DNA of 64,000 bases from Cupriavidus cauae (GCF_008632125.1 NZ_VWRN01000025.1:122790-186789); one strand, 5' to 3'; numbered from the stretch's first letter, positions 27,791 through 36,142 are shown. Program-made: numbers and translations. The notes: generated by a model not told the origin, from the sequence alone.

Positions 27791-27920
27791 GGGACGGCCG
27801 GAGACGGCCTGGGACGGCCGGAGACGGCTTGGGACGGATTGGGACGGCTAGGGACGGCCGGGGACAGCTTGGGACGGCTGGGGATGGCTGAGGACGGCTC
27901 GGGACAGCTTGGGACCGTTC
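27791..27920. repeat. 10-bp degenerate tandem repeat (GGGACGGCCT-like)n
   Basis: About 13 copies of a decamer close to TTGGGACGGC. Bases 3-7 of the unit (GGGAC) are the same as in the adjoining heptamer, so the two arrays look related by descent. It ends ~22 bp before the AraC gene stop codon. Confidence 0.85.
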
Positions 27921-27942
27921 GCGACGCTTCGACCTCGCCCCG

Positions 27943-28755
27943 TCAGAGATAGAAGGCCGGGCCCTCTCCCGGTTGCCGGCCGAAGTATTCGGCCAGTGGC
28001 GAAGGCCCGCCGCGGGCGTAGCCGCCCGGTGTCTGGGCCAGACGCCGCCGCCAGTTGCGGATCTGGTGCGCCTGGTCGCTGTAGCCGGACAGCGCGTCCC
28101 CATCGCCGCGTTGCACGGCCTGGATGCTCGACTGCAGCCGTTCCAGGTCCATCAGCTGCTTGGGGCCGACGCCGAGATGCCGCTCGAACCATCGATGCAG
28201 TTGGCGCCGATTGACGGCGATCAGCCGGGCGATGTCCTGCACCTGCCGGCCCTGGCGCAACAGCGCGTGGGCCGCGGCGAGCGTCGGCAGCTCGATCGGC
28301 GCGCGGGTGGCGTCGAGGCGCCGCAGCAGCCAGGCGTCCAGTTGGCCGGCGATCCGGCGCGGCGCCCAGGCGGCGCTGAGGTCGGCCGCAAGCGAGCAGG
28401 CCCTTCCATCGCCCAGATAGGCGGCAAGGTCCATCAGGCGATCCTTGCAGTCCGCGCCAATGCCGGGGAACAGCCGCGCCAGCCCAATGCCACTGAGCAT
28501 CGCCATGACGAAATACGTGTCCGACCACGAGCGCCAGCGACGGCTGTTCGACTGGAAGCCCAGCAGCGAGACTTTGGGGACCGTGGGCCCGCCCTCCATC
28601 GCATTGGGACGGCCGAAGTTCACCGACAGCACCGCGCCCGGGTAAGGACAGGTCTCGATGGGCTGCCCTTCGTACACGCCCTCCAGGTCCTGGACGAACC
28701 AGTAGCCGTTGACGTAGGGCGCCAACGCGGGGCAAGGGGCGAGCACCAGGAACAT
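27943..28755 (-). CDS. AraC family transcriptional regulator with DUF6597-like N-terminus
   Basis: A 270-residue regulator. The N-terminal half (LAPCPALAPYVNGYWFVQDLEG, CPYPGAVLSVNFGRP, LARLFPGIGADCKDRL) matches the DUF6597 sensor-like domain. The C-terminal half has two AraC helix-turn-helix motifs: VQDIARLIAVNRRQLHRWFERHLGVGPKQLMDLERLQ and a weaker second motif, YSDQAHQIRNWRRRLAQTPGGY. The ligand and targets are unknown. MFLVLAP is the first Met consistent with the domain start; an upstream frame of ~50 residues lacks conservation. Confidence 0.8.
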   Translation of the reverse strand: MFLVLAPCPALAPYVNGYWFVQDLEGVYEGQPIETCPYPGAVLSVNFGRPNAMEGGPTVPKVSLLGFQSNSRRWRSWSDTYFVMAMLSGIGLARLFPGIGADCKDRLMDLAAYLGDGRACSLAADLSAAWAPRRIAGQLDAWLLRRLDATRAPIELPTLAAAHALLRQGRQVQDIARLIAVNRRQLHRWFERHLGVGPKQLMDLERLQSSIQAVQRGDGDALSGYSDQAHQIRNWRRRLAQTPGGYARGGPSPLAEYFGRQPGEGPAFYL

Positions 28756-29094
28756 GGCGGCGTGGTCGGGAAGGCGGTACGCAGGCGGAGGACAGGCGAC
28801 GAGTGATGGCTCGCGCAAGCGATGACGCCGAACATACCAGAAGCCGGGGGCGGGGGCGGGGGCGTTGCCCACGCCAGGGCCGCGGATTGCTTCCGGCAGC
28901 CGCACGACCCATTCGCGTCGTCACGCCCATTCGCGTCGTCACACCCAATCGCGTCGTCGCGCCCAAACGCGTGGTCGCACGCCATCGTGTCGTTACGCCT
29001 CGATCGCGCGCCACGCTCCTATCGCGTCTCGACGTACCGACTGCGTCGTCACGCCTCTATCGCGTGATCACGCCCCCACCGCGTCGCCACGCCC
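28756..29094. other. AraC-SGNH intergenic region
   Basis: A 339-bp spacer. The half next to the AraC start should hold its promoter; I see no clear -35/-10 pair. The other half is filled by an 18-20 bp repeat array that runs into the SGNH hydrolase stop codon. Confidence 0.55.
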
Positions 29095-29110
29095 CTACCG
29101 CGTCGCGACG
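28910..29110. repeat. 18-20 bp degenerate tandem repeat abutting the SGNH hydrolase stop codon
   Basis: About eleven units of the form CNATCGCGTCGTCACGCC. The final unit, CCTACCGCGTCGCGACG, contains the stop codon (CTA on this strand) and the last residues VATR of the SGNH hydrolase. Units nearer the AraC gene are progressively different. Confidence 0.8.
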
Positions 29111-29832
29111 CTGGTGCCGTGCAGATACGGCAGGATCACGGCCTTCCAGCGCGCATAGCCCTCGCCGTTCAGATGCACGCCGTCATAGGTATAGGCGCGA
29201 TCCAGGTTGCCGTCCCGGTCCGCCAGCGCGCGGGCGACATCGATCCATTCGACCCGATCGTCGCTGGCCGCCAGCCCGGCCAGCAGCGCATTGAACTGCG
29301 CGACGCGGCCATTGTCGCGGCCGGTGTCGCGTACCTCGCGATTGACCGGCAGCGTGCTCTGCAGATAGATCCGCGTGCCGGGCGACACGCGCCTGACCGT
29401 GTCGACGATCTGCCGATAGCGGTCGAACACCTCGCGCTCGTCGAACGCGCCGAGATCGTTGATGCCCGCCATCAGGAACAGCTTGGACGGCCGCGTCTTT
29501 GCCACCGACTCGATGCGATCGAGGATGCGTGCCGTCGAATCGCCGCCGATGCCACGATTGACCACATCGTGGTGGCCGAGAAACTCGCTCCATTCCCCGG
29601 CTTCGGTGATCGAGTCGCCGACGAAGACGATCTTGCCGGCGGGCAGCGCGGCATCGAGCGAGCGCAGATGCTGCAGCCGTCCGGCGCTGTAGCCGGAGCC
29701 GTCGTCGCGGTGCTTGAGCTTGAAGGCGAGATAGCCGATGCCGCCGAGGCGGTGGATCGCCATCACGGTGGCGCTGACGAACGCCAGGTTCAGCAGCAGC
29801 GACGCCACCAACAGCAGTCTGATCGGACGCAT
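29095..29832 (-). CDS. SGNH/GDSL-family hydrolase with N-terminal membrane anchor
   Basis: A 245-residue protein. The N-terminus MRPIRLLLVASLLLNLAF is a signal anchor or signal peptide, so the enzyme acts in the periplasm. Block I is IVFVGDSITEAGEW with the catalytic Ser; block II is VVNRGIGGDST; block III is FLMAGINDLG; block V is YDGVHLNGEGY with Asp and His. Members are esterases, lipases or carbohydrate deacetylases. No partner gene identifies the substrate. The last codons overlap the repeat array. Confidence 0.85.
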   Translation of the reverse strand: MRPIRLLLVASLLLNLAFVSATVMAIHRLGGIGYLAFKLKHRDDGSGYSAGRLQHLRSLDAALPAGKIVFVGDSITEAGEWSEFLGHHDVVNRGIGGDSTARILDRIESVAKTRPSKLFLMAGINDLGAFDEREVFDRYRQIVDTVRRVSPGTRIYLQSTLPVNREVRDTGRDNGRVAQFNALLAGLAASDDRVEWIDVARALADRDGNLDRAYTYDGVHLNGEGYARWKAVILPYLHGTSVATR

Positions 29833-30025
29833 GGCCGACTCTCCCGATGAGCGGAGGCTGGGCGGCCGATCTCCCTTCGGCACCGGGCGGCCGCGGCCAT
29901 GGAAAGCTCCGCGAAAGCCGATGGTCGGCGGCCCGTGGGCCTTTGTCCGTGCGACAGCAAACGCTTCTCATTTCAAAGGCGGGTTACGTTGGCAGGCCAC
30001 GGCGCCTCGAGTGCGGATCGATATA

Positions 30026-30079
30026 CATCTAATTCATATAGATGAGTTGGTTGACCTTTATGATTTGACCACCTATGAT
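30026..30079 (+). promoter_or_regulatory. promoter and candidate GntR operator of the sulfolactate operon
   Basis: TTGACC (30051-30056) and TATGAT (30074-30079) are 17 bp apart, a near-consensus sigma-70 promoter 36 bp before the suyA ATG. Immediately upstream, CATCTAATTCATATAGATG (30026-30044) is an inverted repeat with perfect CATCTA/TAGATG arms. A sequence with 14 of 19 positions the same lies upstream of the gntR gene (35162-35180). The AT-rich stretch stands out in this GC-rich DNA. Confidence 0.6.
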
Positions 30080-30115
30080 CCGATGCACGCACCAACCCAC
30101 AGAGGAGACACAACG

Positions 30116-30397
30116 ATGATTCACGTCGTATTGCACGACGCCAAGGACACGGTGGCCGTGGCCGTGGTGGAAGGGATCGAGGCCGGCACCGAGCTGAACG
30201 CCTGGATCATGGACGAGGACCGCACCATCACGGTGACCGCGCGCCAGCCGATTCCGATCGGCCACAAGGTGGCGCTGCGCGACATGGCGCCGAACGACAC
30301 GGTCTACAAGTACGGCGTCGACATCGGCAAGGTGGTCGCGCCGATCAAGGCCGGCGAGCACGCTCACGTGCACAACATCAAGACCAAGCGCTGGTAA
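30116..30397 (+). CDS. suyA: (R)-sulfolactate sulfo-lyase, small subunit
   Basis: A 93-residue SAF-domain protein, [20 protein letters not shown] through [20 protein letters not shown] to VHNIKTKRW. This is the UxaA N-terminal domain made as a separate polypeptide, as in altronate dehydratase relatives and SuyA. With SuyB it releases sulfite from (R)-sulfolactate to give pyruvate. AGAGGAG precedes the ATG. The neighbours (SuyB-like, SlcC-like, ComC-like) argue for sulfolactate rather than altronate as substrate. The alternative is a hydro-lyase for another 2-hydroxy acid. Confidence 0.78.
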   Translation: MIHVVLHDAKDTVAVAVVEGIEAGTELNAWIMDEDRTITVTARQPIPIGHKVALRDMAPNDTVYKYGVDIGKVVAPIKAGEHAHVHNIKTKRW

Positions 30398-30521
30398 GCG
30401 GCGCCGCCCGGCAGTCCGTGAGGAAAAGCCTTTCGGTCCAGCCATCCCCGCCATCGCCGCTCTTGCAGCCATCGCAGCCCATCGAGGCGATTCCAGTCAT
30501 TCGAGAACCGAACACCACGCC

Positions 30522-31697
30522 ATGTCCATCATCGATCAAAACACCACCTTCTGGGGCTACCGCCGCGACAACGGCCGGGTCGGCGTCCGCAACCACGTCA
30601 TCATCCTGCCGCTGGACGACCTGTCCAACGCCGCCGCCGAGGCGGTCGCGCATGCGATCAAGGGCACGATGGCGATTCCCCATCCCTATGGCCGCCTGCA
30701 GTTCGGTCCGGACCTGGATCTGCATTTCCGCACGCTGATCGGCGCGGGCAGCAATCCGAACGTCGCCGCCGTGGTGGTGATCGGCATCGAGGACGGCTGG
30801 ACCAAGCGCGTGGTCGACGGCATCGCGAAGACCGGCAAGCCGGTGGTCGGCTTCGGCATCGAGGGCCACGGCGACCACGAGACCATCAAGCGCGCATCGA
30901 AGGCCGCCAAGGAATTCGTGCAGTACGCCACCGCGCTGCATCGCGTCGAATGCCCGATCGCCGACCTGTGGGTATCGACCAAGTGCGGCGAGTCGGATAC
31001 GACGTCGGGCTGCGGCGCCAATCCGACCGTCGGCAATGCCTTCGACAAGCTGCATCCGCTCGGCACCACGCTGGTGTTTGGCGAAACCTCGGAGCTGACC
31101 GGCGGCGAGCATATCGTCGCCGCACGCTGCGCCAACGACGAGGTGCGCCACCAGTTCATGGCGATGTTCGAGCGCTATCAGGCCATGATCGACCGCTGGA
31201 AGACCACCGATCTGTCGGAATCGCAGCCGACCAAGGGCAATATCGCGGGCGGCCTGACCACGATCGAGGAGAAGGCGCTCGGCAACATCCAGAAGATCGG
31301 CAAGAAATGCACGGTCGACGGCGTGCTCGACAAGGCCGAGGAGCCGACCCATCCCGGCCTGTGGTTCATGGACTCGTCGTCGGCCGCGGCCGAGATGGTG
31401 ACGCTGTGCGCGGCATCCGGCTTCGTCGTGCATTTCTTCCCGACCGGGCAGGGCAACGTGATCGGCAACCCGATCGTGCCGGTGATCAAGCTGTGCGCGA
31501 ACCCGCGCACCGTGCGCCTGATGAGCGAGCACATGGACGTCGATTGCTCCGGCCTGCTGCAGCGCGAGCTGAACCTGGACCAGACCGGCGACAAGCTGCT
31601 CGAGTGCATGCTGGCGACCGCCAACGGCCGCTGGACCGCGGCCGAGGCGCTGGGCCACCGCGAGTTCGTGCTGACCCGCATCCACGAGTCGGCCTGA
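30522..31697 (+). CDS. suyB: (R)-sulfolactate sulfo-lyase, large subunit
   Basis: A 391-residue UxaA-family lyase. It begins [21 protein letters not shown] and contains [16 protein letters not shown] [56 protein letters not shown] and [18 protein letters not shown]. The Cys in [10 protein letters not shown] probably binds the metal or Fe-S site used for elimination. Family relatives dehydrate altronate or galactarate; the version with HPYGRLQFG and this gene order is the SuyB type. The stop overlaps the slcC start (TGATGA), which implies translational coupling. There is a 124-bp spacer from suyA. Confidence 0.78.
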   Translation: MSIIDQNTTFWGYRRDNGRVGVRNHVIILPLDDLSNAAAEAVAHAIKGTMAIPHPYGRLQFGPDLDLHFRTLIGAGSNPNVAAVVVIGIEDGWTKRVVDGIAKTGKPVVGFGIEGHGDHETIKRASKAAKEFVQYATALHRVECPIADLWVSTKCGESDTTSGCGANPTVGNAFDKLHPLGTTLVFGETSELTGGEHIVAARCANDEVRHQFMAMFERYQAMIDRWKTTDLSESQPTKGNIAGGLTTIEEKALGNIQKIGKKCTVDGVLDKAEEPTHPGLWFMDSSSAAAEMVTLCAASGFVVHFFPTGQGNVIGNPIVPVIKLCANPRTVRLMSEHMDVDCSGLLQRELNLDQTGDKLLECMLATANGRWTAAEALGHREFVLTRIHESA

Positions 31698-32635
31698 TGA
31701 AGCGGATCTGCATCAGCGAGTTCATGGACCCGGACGCGGTGGCCGCGCTGACGCCCGGGTTCGAACTGCGCTACGAGCCCGACTGGGTCGATCGGCGCGC
31801 CGAGCTGCTGGCGGCGCTGCCTTCGGCGGACGCGCTGATCGTGCGCAACCGTACGCAGGTCGATGTGGCGCTGCTCGACAGCGCGCCGCGCCTGCGCGTG
31901 GTGGGGCGGCTCGGCGTCGGCCTGGACAACATCGATGTCGAATCGTGCAAGGCGCGCGGCATCCGCGTGATCCCGGCCACCGGCGCCAATGCGCGTTCGG
32001 TCGCCGAGTACGTGGTCACCACGGTGGCGATGCTGCTGCGCGGCGCCTATCAGGGCAGCGGCGAGGTGATGCAGGGCAAATGGCCGCGCGCGCGTCTTTC
32101 GGAGGGGCGCGAGGCGCTGGGCAAGACGCTGGGCCTGATCGGCTTCGGCGATATCGGCCGGCAGACCGCGGCGCTCGCCCAGGCCTTCGGCATGCGCGTG
32201 GTTGCGCACGATCCGATGCTGCGCGATGACGATCCGGTCTGGCAACGCAGCGGCGTCGCGCCGCGCGGCCTCGATGCGCTGCTCGCGGAAGCCGATGCGG
32301 TCAGCCTGCACGTGCCGCTGGTGCCGGCGACCCGGCATCTGCTCGACGCGCGGCGGCTCGCCGCGATGCGGCCGGGCGCGGTGCTGGTCAACACCGCGCG
32401 CGGCGGCGTGGTCGACGAGGGCGCGTTGGCTGCGGCGCTGCGCGAGGGCCATCTGGCTGGCGCCGCGCTCGACGTGTTCGAGCGCGAGCCGCTGCCGGCC
32501 GGCTCGCCGCTGGAGGGCGTGCCCAATCTGGTGTTGACGCCGCATATCGGCGGAGTCACGCGCGAAGCCAATGCGCGCGTGTCGATGCTGATCGCGCAGC
32601 AGGTGCGGCAGGCGCTTGAGGAGGGAACTGCATGA
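31697..32635 (+). CDS. slcC: (S)-sulfolactate dehydrogenase, D-2-hydroxyacid dehydrogenase family
   Basis: A 312-residue NAD-dependent enzyme. LGLIGFGDIGRQTAALAQAFG is the Rossmann motif, RVVGRLGVGLDNID and NTARGGVVDEGAL surround the active site, and the catalytic Arg (VNTARGG), Glu and His (LTPHIGG) are present. The start ICISEFMDPDAVAAL resembles SlcC proteins. In the known pathway SlcC oxidises (S)-sulfolactate to 3-sulfopyruvate, and ComC reduces this to the (R) form used by SuyAB. It overlaps suyB and comC by 1 and 4 bp. Activity on another 2-hydroxyacid cannot be excluded. Confidence 0.72.
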   Translation: MKRICISEFMDPDAVAALTPGFELRYEPDWVDRRAELLAALPSADALIVRNRTQVDVALLDSAPRLRVVGRLGVGLDNIDVESCKARGIRVIPATGANARSVAEYVVTTVAMLLRGAYQGSGEVMQGKWPRARLSEGREALGKTLGLIGFGDIGRQTAALAQAFGMRVVAHDPMLRDDDPVWQRSGVAPRGLDALLAEADAVSLHVPLVPATRHLLDARRLAAMRPGAVLVNTARGGVVDEGALAAALREGHLAGAALDVFEREPLPAGSPLEGVPNLVLTPHIGGVTREANARVSMLIAQQVRQALEEGTA

Positions 32636-33885
32636 GCGCTGCCAATACGAGCGCCAACGCAAGCGGCAACGCACGCGTCAACCCGGGCGCCGATGCCGGC
32701 GCCAATTCCGGGGCCACCGCAAACGCCAACGCAAGCGCCACCGCAAACGCCAACGCAAGCGGCAACGCCAACGCAAGCGGCAACGCCAACGCAAGCGCCA
32801 ACGCAAGCGCCAACGCCAGCACGGTCGATGCCGCACGCCTGACGCGTTTGGCCGAAGCCGCGCTGCGCCGCGCCGGCGCGAGCGCGCTGCAGGCCGAAGC
32901 CACTGCCGCCGCGCTGGTGCGCGCCGATGCCGTCGGCCTCGCCTCGCACGGCGTGTCCCGGGTGCCGATGTATGTCGCGCATCTGCGGCGCGATCGCGTC
33001 GATGGCGCGGTGGTACCGGTACTGCGCACGCCCGGCGAGCCGGAGAGACAGGGCGGACAGGGCGGACAGGGCGGACAGGGCCGACAACAGCGTGCCGCGC
33101 TGCTGGTCGACGCCCAATGCGGCTTCGCCTTCCCGGCCTGTGCGATGGCGATCGAGCACGCGATCGCCCGCGCGCGCGAGCTCGGCGTCTGCGTGGCCGC
33201 GGTCACCAACAGCCATCACTTCGGCGCCGCGGCCTCCCATCTGGAGCCCGTCGCCGCCGCCGGCATGATCGGCATCGCGCTGGGCAACTCGCCGGCGGCG
33301 ATGCCGGCCTGGGGCGGACGCAAGCCGCTGTTCGGCACCAATCCGATCGCCGCGGTGTTTCCGCGACGCGGCGCCGCGCCGGTGGTGATCGACCTGTCGC
33401 TGTCCGAGGTCGCGCGCGGCAAGATCATGGTCGCCGCCAAGGCCGGCCAGCCGATTCCGCTGGGTTGGGCGCTCGACGAGGCCGGGGAGCCGACCACCGA
33501 CGCGAAGGCCGCGCTGCGCGGCTCGATGCTGCCCGCGGGCGGCGTCAAGGGCGCGATGCTGGCGCTGCTCGTCGAGCTGCTGGTGGTGTCGCTGGCCGGG
33601 GCGCAGTTCGGCGCCGAGGCCGATTCCTTCTTCGAGGATGCCGGCGGCCGGCCGCGCATCGGCCAGGTCTTCCTGGTGCTGGACCCCGCCGCGTTCAGCG
33701 GCGAGCAGGTCTATCACGATCGCGTCGAGGCGCTGCTGGCGGCGATGTTGGCCGACCCGGGCACGCGCCTGCCGGGCGCGCGCCGCGAGGCATCGCAACG
33801 ACGCGCCAGCAGCGAGGGCATCGCCGTGCCCGCCGCGCTGCTGGCCGAACTGGAGGCGCTGGCCGGGGAGGGTAGTCCGGCCTAG
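32632..33885 (+). CDS. comC: (R)-sulfolactate dehydrogenase, malate/L-lactate dehydrogenase family, with repeat insertions
   Basis: A 417-residue member of the Ldh/ComC family. LVRADAVGLASHGVSRVPMYVAHLRR, VAAVTNSHHFGAAASHLEPVA, PLFGTNPIAAVFPRRG and SMLPAGGVKGAMLALLVEL are the family blocks, so the active site is intact. It should reduce sulfopyruvate to (R)-sulfolactate. Two features are odd. Residues ~5-63 are a low-complexity Asn/Ala/Ser/Gly tract (ANANASGNANAS units) with no counterpart in the family, and residues ~140-152 (QGGQGGQGGQG) are a 9-bp repeat inside the domain. Without them the length is ~345, the normal size. The start overlaps slcC (ATGA). Confidence 0.7.
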   Translation: MSAANTSANASGNARVNPGADAGANSGATANANASATANANASGNANASGNANASANASANASTVDAARLTRLAEAALRRAGASALQAEATAAALVRADAVGLASHGVSRVPMYVAHLRRDRVDGAVVPVLRTPGEPERQGGQGGQGGQGRQQRAALLVDAQCGFAFPACAMAIEHAIARARELGVCVAAVTNSHHFGAAASHLEPVAAAGMIGIALGNSPAAMPAWGGRKPLFGTNPIAAVFPRRGAAPVVIDLSLSEVARGKIMVAAKAGQPIPLGWALDEAGEPTTDAKAALRGSMLPAGGVKGAMLALLVELLVVSLAGAQFGAEADSFFEDAGGRPRIGQVFLVLDPAAFSGEQVYHDRVEALLAAMLADPGTRLPGARREASQRRASSEGIAVPAALLAELEALAGEGSPA

Positions 33886-34000
33886 CAAGCGTCAGCTCAT
33901 GCCGGCCCCGGGGCAGCGTCGTCCAGGCGATGCCCCCAGGGGCCGCCCCACAAGCCGAGGTCCGCAAAGTACGGATGGCGGCAAACAAAGGAGACAAACC

Positions 34001-34999
34001 ATGCATCGCCTGTTGATTCGCTCCATGCTGCGGCATGTGGCCGCGTTGTCCGTTGCATTGTCCGCCGTCGTTGCTGTCACCGCGCCCGCGGCGGCCCAGG
34101 GTCCCGCCGACTATCCGAGCAAGCCGATCCGCTATGTGGTGCCGTTCGCGCCCGGCGGCCTGACCGACATCATGGCGCGCATGGTCGGCCATCAGCTGTC
34201 GGAGGAGTGGGGCAAGCCGATCGTCATCGACAACAAGCCGGGCGGCAATGCCAATATCGGCGCCGACCAGGTGGCCAAGGCCCCGGCGGACGGCTATACC
34301 TGGCTGGCCGTCACGCTGACGCACGCCTCCAACGTCACGCTGTTTCCGAAGCTGCCGTTCAACATGCAGAAGGACCTGGTGCCGGTGGCGCGCATCGCCT
34401 CGTCGCCGATGACCGTGGTGGTGCCGGCCAATTCGCCGATCCATTCGATGAAGGACCTGGTCGAGGCCGCGCGCAAGGGCAAGCTCAATGCGGGCTCGAG
34501 CGGCAACGGCACGCCGCCGCACCTGACGCTTGCACTGTTCGAGAGCCTGACCGGCACCAAATTGACGCACGTGCCGTACAAGGGTGGTGCACCGTCGATG
34601 ACCGACCTGATCGGCGGGCAGATCGACGTGGTGTTCTCCAACTTCCCCGAGTCGCTGGCCTACGTCAAGGGCGGCAAGCTGCGCGCGCTGGCGGTGACCA
34701 CGCGCGAGCGCCATCCGCTGCTGCCGGATGTGCCCACGGTCGGCGAGGTCGGCTTCCCCGACCTGCTGGTCGAGAACTGGACCGGCCTGATGATGCCGGC
34801 CGGCACGCCCAAGCCGGTGATCGACAAGGTCGGTACGGCGGTGGCGAAGATGGTCGAGATCAAGTCGGTGCGCGACCGTATCGTGGCCGCCGGTTTCTCG
34901 CCCGCGCCGCAGGCGAGCGCGCCCTTTACCGACTACTTCCAGGGCGAGGTCGCGCGCTGGGCCAAGCTGATCGACCAGAAGGGCATCCGGGCCGAGTAG
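34001..34999 (+). CDS. Bug/TctC-family solute-binding protein
   Basis: A 332-residue periplasmic protein. Signal peptide: MHRLLIRSMLRHVAALSVAL ending PAAAQ. Conserved blocks are YPSKPIRYVVPFAPGGLTD, VIDNKPGGNANIGADQVAKAPADGYT, THVPYKGGAPSMTDLIGGQID and LRALAVTTRERHPLLPDVPT. It is the binding component of a tripartite tricarboxylate transporter, but no TctA/TctB genes are near, as is common for Bug proteins in Burkholderiales. In the operon it could bind sulfolactate (SlcH-like role). AAAGGAG precedes the ATG. Confidence 0.87.
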   Translation: MHRLLIRSMLRHVAALSVALSAVVAVTAPAAAQGPADYPSKPIRYVVPFAPGGLTDIMARMVGHQLSEEWGKPIVIDNKPGGNANIGADQVAKAPADGYTWLAVTLTHASNVTLFPKLPFNMQKDLVPVARIASSPMTVVVPANSPIHSMKDLVEAARKGKLNAGSSGNGTPPHLTLALFESLTGTKLTHVPYKGGAPSMTDLIGGQIDVVFSNFPESLAYVKGGKLRALAVTTRERHPLLPDVPTVGEVGFPDLLVENWTGLMMPAGTPKPVIDKVGTAVAKMVEIKSVRDRIVAAGFSPAPQASAPFTDYFQGEVARWAKLIDQKGIRAE

Positions 35000-35161
35000 G
35001 TCGATTCGAGCGTCGATCGCCTGCGCCGGCCGTATGCGCCGACCGCAGGCGTTGATCGCAGGGGGCGACGCGCGGGCGTGCGAGCGCGGGCACCGAACCG
35101 AAGGGCCCGGCCCAGGCGTTCGAAACGATTTTCAACACGGCGGGGGGCGGGTGACGGCAGT

Positions 35162-35180
35162 CATCCATGTTATATAGACG
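35162..35180. promoter_or_regulatory. candidate GntR operator upstream of its own gene
   Basis: CATCCATGTTATATAGACG matches 14 of 19 positions of the inverted repeat upstream of suyA. It is 78 bp before the proposed gntR start. The two sites suggest one regulator controls both the operon and itself. Confidence 0.5.
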
Positions 35181-35257
35181 TTCCGATCCAGCGCCGCCGG
35201 GCAAGCGGCGGCGGCGCGGAACCGGCATCGTGCCAATCCATCCGTCCAGGGAGATCG

Positions 35258-36004
35258 TTGAAGGTGGGCGCAGAATTCGAAGCAGGCGCGGCAATCGGCG
35301 GCGTGCTGTACAAGGACGTCAAGCGGGCCATCCTGGCCGCGCTGGCCGCGGGCGAGTGGAAGCCGGGCGAGGCGATTCCGGCCGAACGCCGGCTGGTGGA
35401 GCGCTTCGGCGTGTCGATCGGCACGCTGCGCAAGGCGATCGACGAACTGGTGGCGGAGAACATCATGATCCGCCATCAGGGGCGCGGCACCTTCGTCGCG
35501 ACCCACCGCCAGGAGGACCATTTCTTCCGCTTCTTCCGCGTGGTGCGCGAGGACGGGCATCGCGCCTTTCCCAGCGTGCGGCTGGCCAAATTCCGGCGCG
35601 GCAAGGCCAGCAAGGAGGAGGCACTGGCGCTGGGCATCGCGCCGGGCGAGCGGGTCTTCCATTTCACCAACGTGCTGTCGCTGGACGGCAGGCCGGTGAT
35701 GACCGATGCGATCACGGTGCCCGAGGCGCTGTTCGAAGGGCTGACCGAGACCATGCTGCGCGAGCGGCCCAACACGCTGTACAACTTCTATCAGGACGCC
35801 TTCGGGATCAACGTGATCCGCACCGAGGAGCGCCTGCGCGCAGTGCTGGCCGACGAGGACGACCATCGGCTGCTGGAGGTGCCGGTGGGCGGCCCGCTGC
35901 TGCAGATCACGCGGATCGCCTCGTCCTATCACGACCGGCGCGTCGAGCGTCGCGTCTCGCGGCTCGACACCACCGCGCACGAGTTCGCGATCTCGCAGCC
36001 GTAG
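35258..36004 (+). CDS. GntR-family regulator with UTRA domain
   Basis: A 248-residue HutC-type regulator. The N-terminal winged helix is VLYKDVKRAILAALAAGEWKPGEAIPAERRLVERFGVSIGTLRKAIDELV, shown here as family signature pieces GEAIPAERRL and SIGTLRKAIDEL, then RHQGRGTFVA. The UTRA ligand domain follows (FRFFRVVREDG, RVFHFTNVLSLDGRPVMTD, LYNFYQDAFGINVIRTEERL). The proposed start is TTG with AGGGAGA just before it; no ATG fits, and a GTG two codons later is an alternative. Position downstream of the sulfolactate genes and the shared operator suggest it controls them, probably with sulfolactate or a pathway intermediate as ligand. Confidence 0.78.
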   Translation: MKVGAEFEAGAAIGGVLYKDVKRAILAALAAGEWKPGEAIPAERRLVERFGVSIGTLRKAIDELVAENIMIRHQGRGTFVATHRQEDHFFRFFRVVREDGHRAFPSVRLAKFRRGKASKEEALALGIAPGERVFHFTNVLSLDGRPVMTDAITVPEALFEGLTETMLRERPNTLYNFYQDAFGINVIRTEERLRAVLADEDDHRLLEVPVGGPLLQITRIASSYHDRRVERRVSRLDTTAHEFAISQP

Positions 36005-36052
36005 CAGGCGCGGCGGCCGCAGCAGCCGCAGCAGGCGTCAACACACCACCAC

Positions 36053-36130
36053 GTCGTTCCCGCGCCCGCGGGCATTCAGCGACTCCGACCCTGCAAGCCG
36101 CCGGGTCCCCGCCTTCACGGGGACAACGCC
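36053..36130. repeat. REP-like intergenic palindromic element, copy 2
   Basis: Ends GTCGTTCCCGCG and CACGGGGACAACGCC are imperfect reverse complements and match the copy at 1052-1133. It again lies between convergent genes (gntR and fur). Confidence 0.5.
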
Positions 36131-36142
36131 TTTTCCTGCCGC

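Larger units (their letters stand above)
27528..27942. other. repeat-filled intergenic region
   Basis: This 415-bp spacer between the dienelactone hydrolase start and the AraC gene end has no credible gene. It is mostly tandem repeats: CCGCCTCGA three times (27609-27633), then a heptamer block and a decamer block. The open frames it contains are repeats of a few residues such as GLGTRDS, produced by the array. Confidence 0.75.

Noticed and set aside
27597..27952. Open frames coding for GLGTRDS-type repeats.
   Set aside because: They arise from the GGGACTC array, whose 7-bp unit reads as a 7-residue repeat in any frame without stops. No ribosome-binding site or non-repeat domain.
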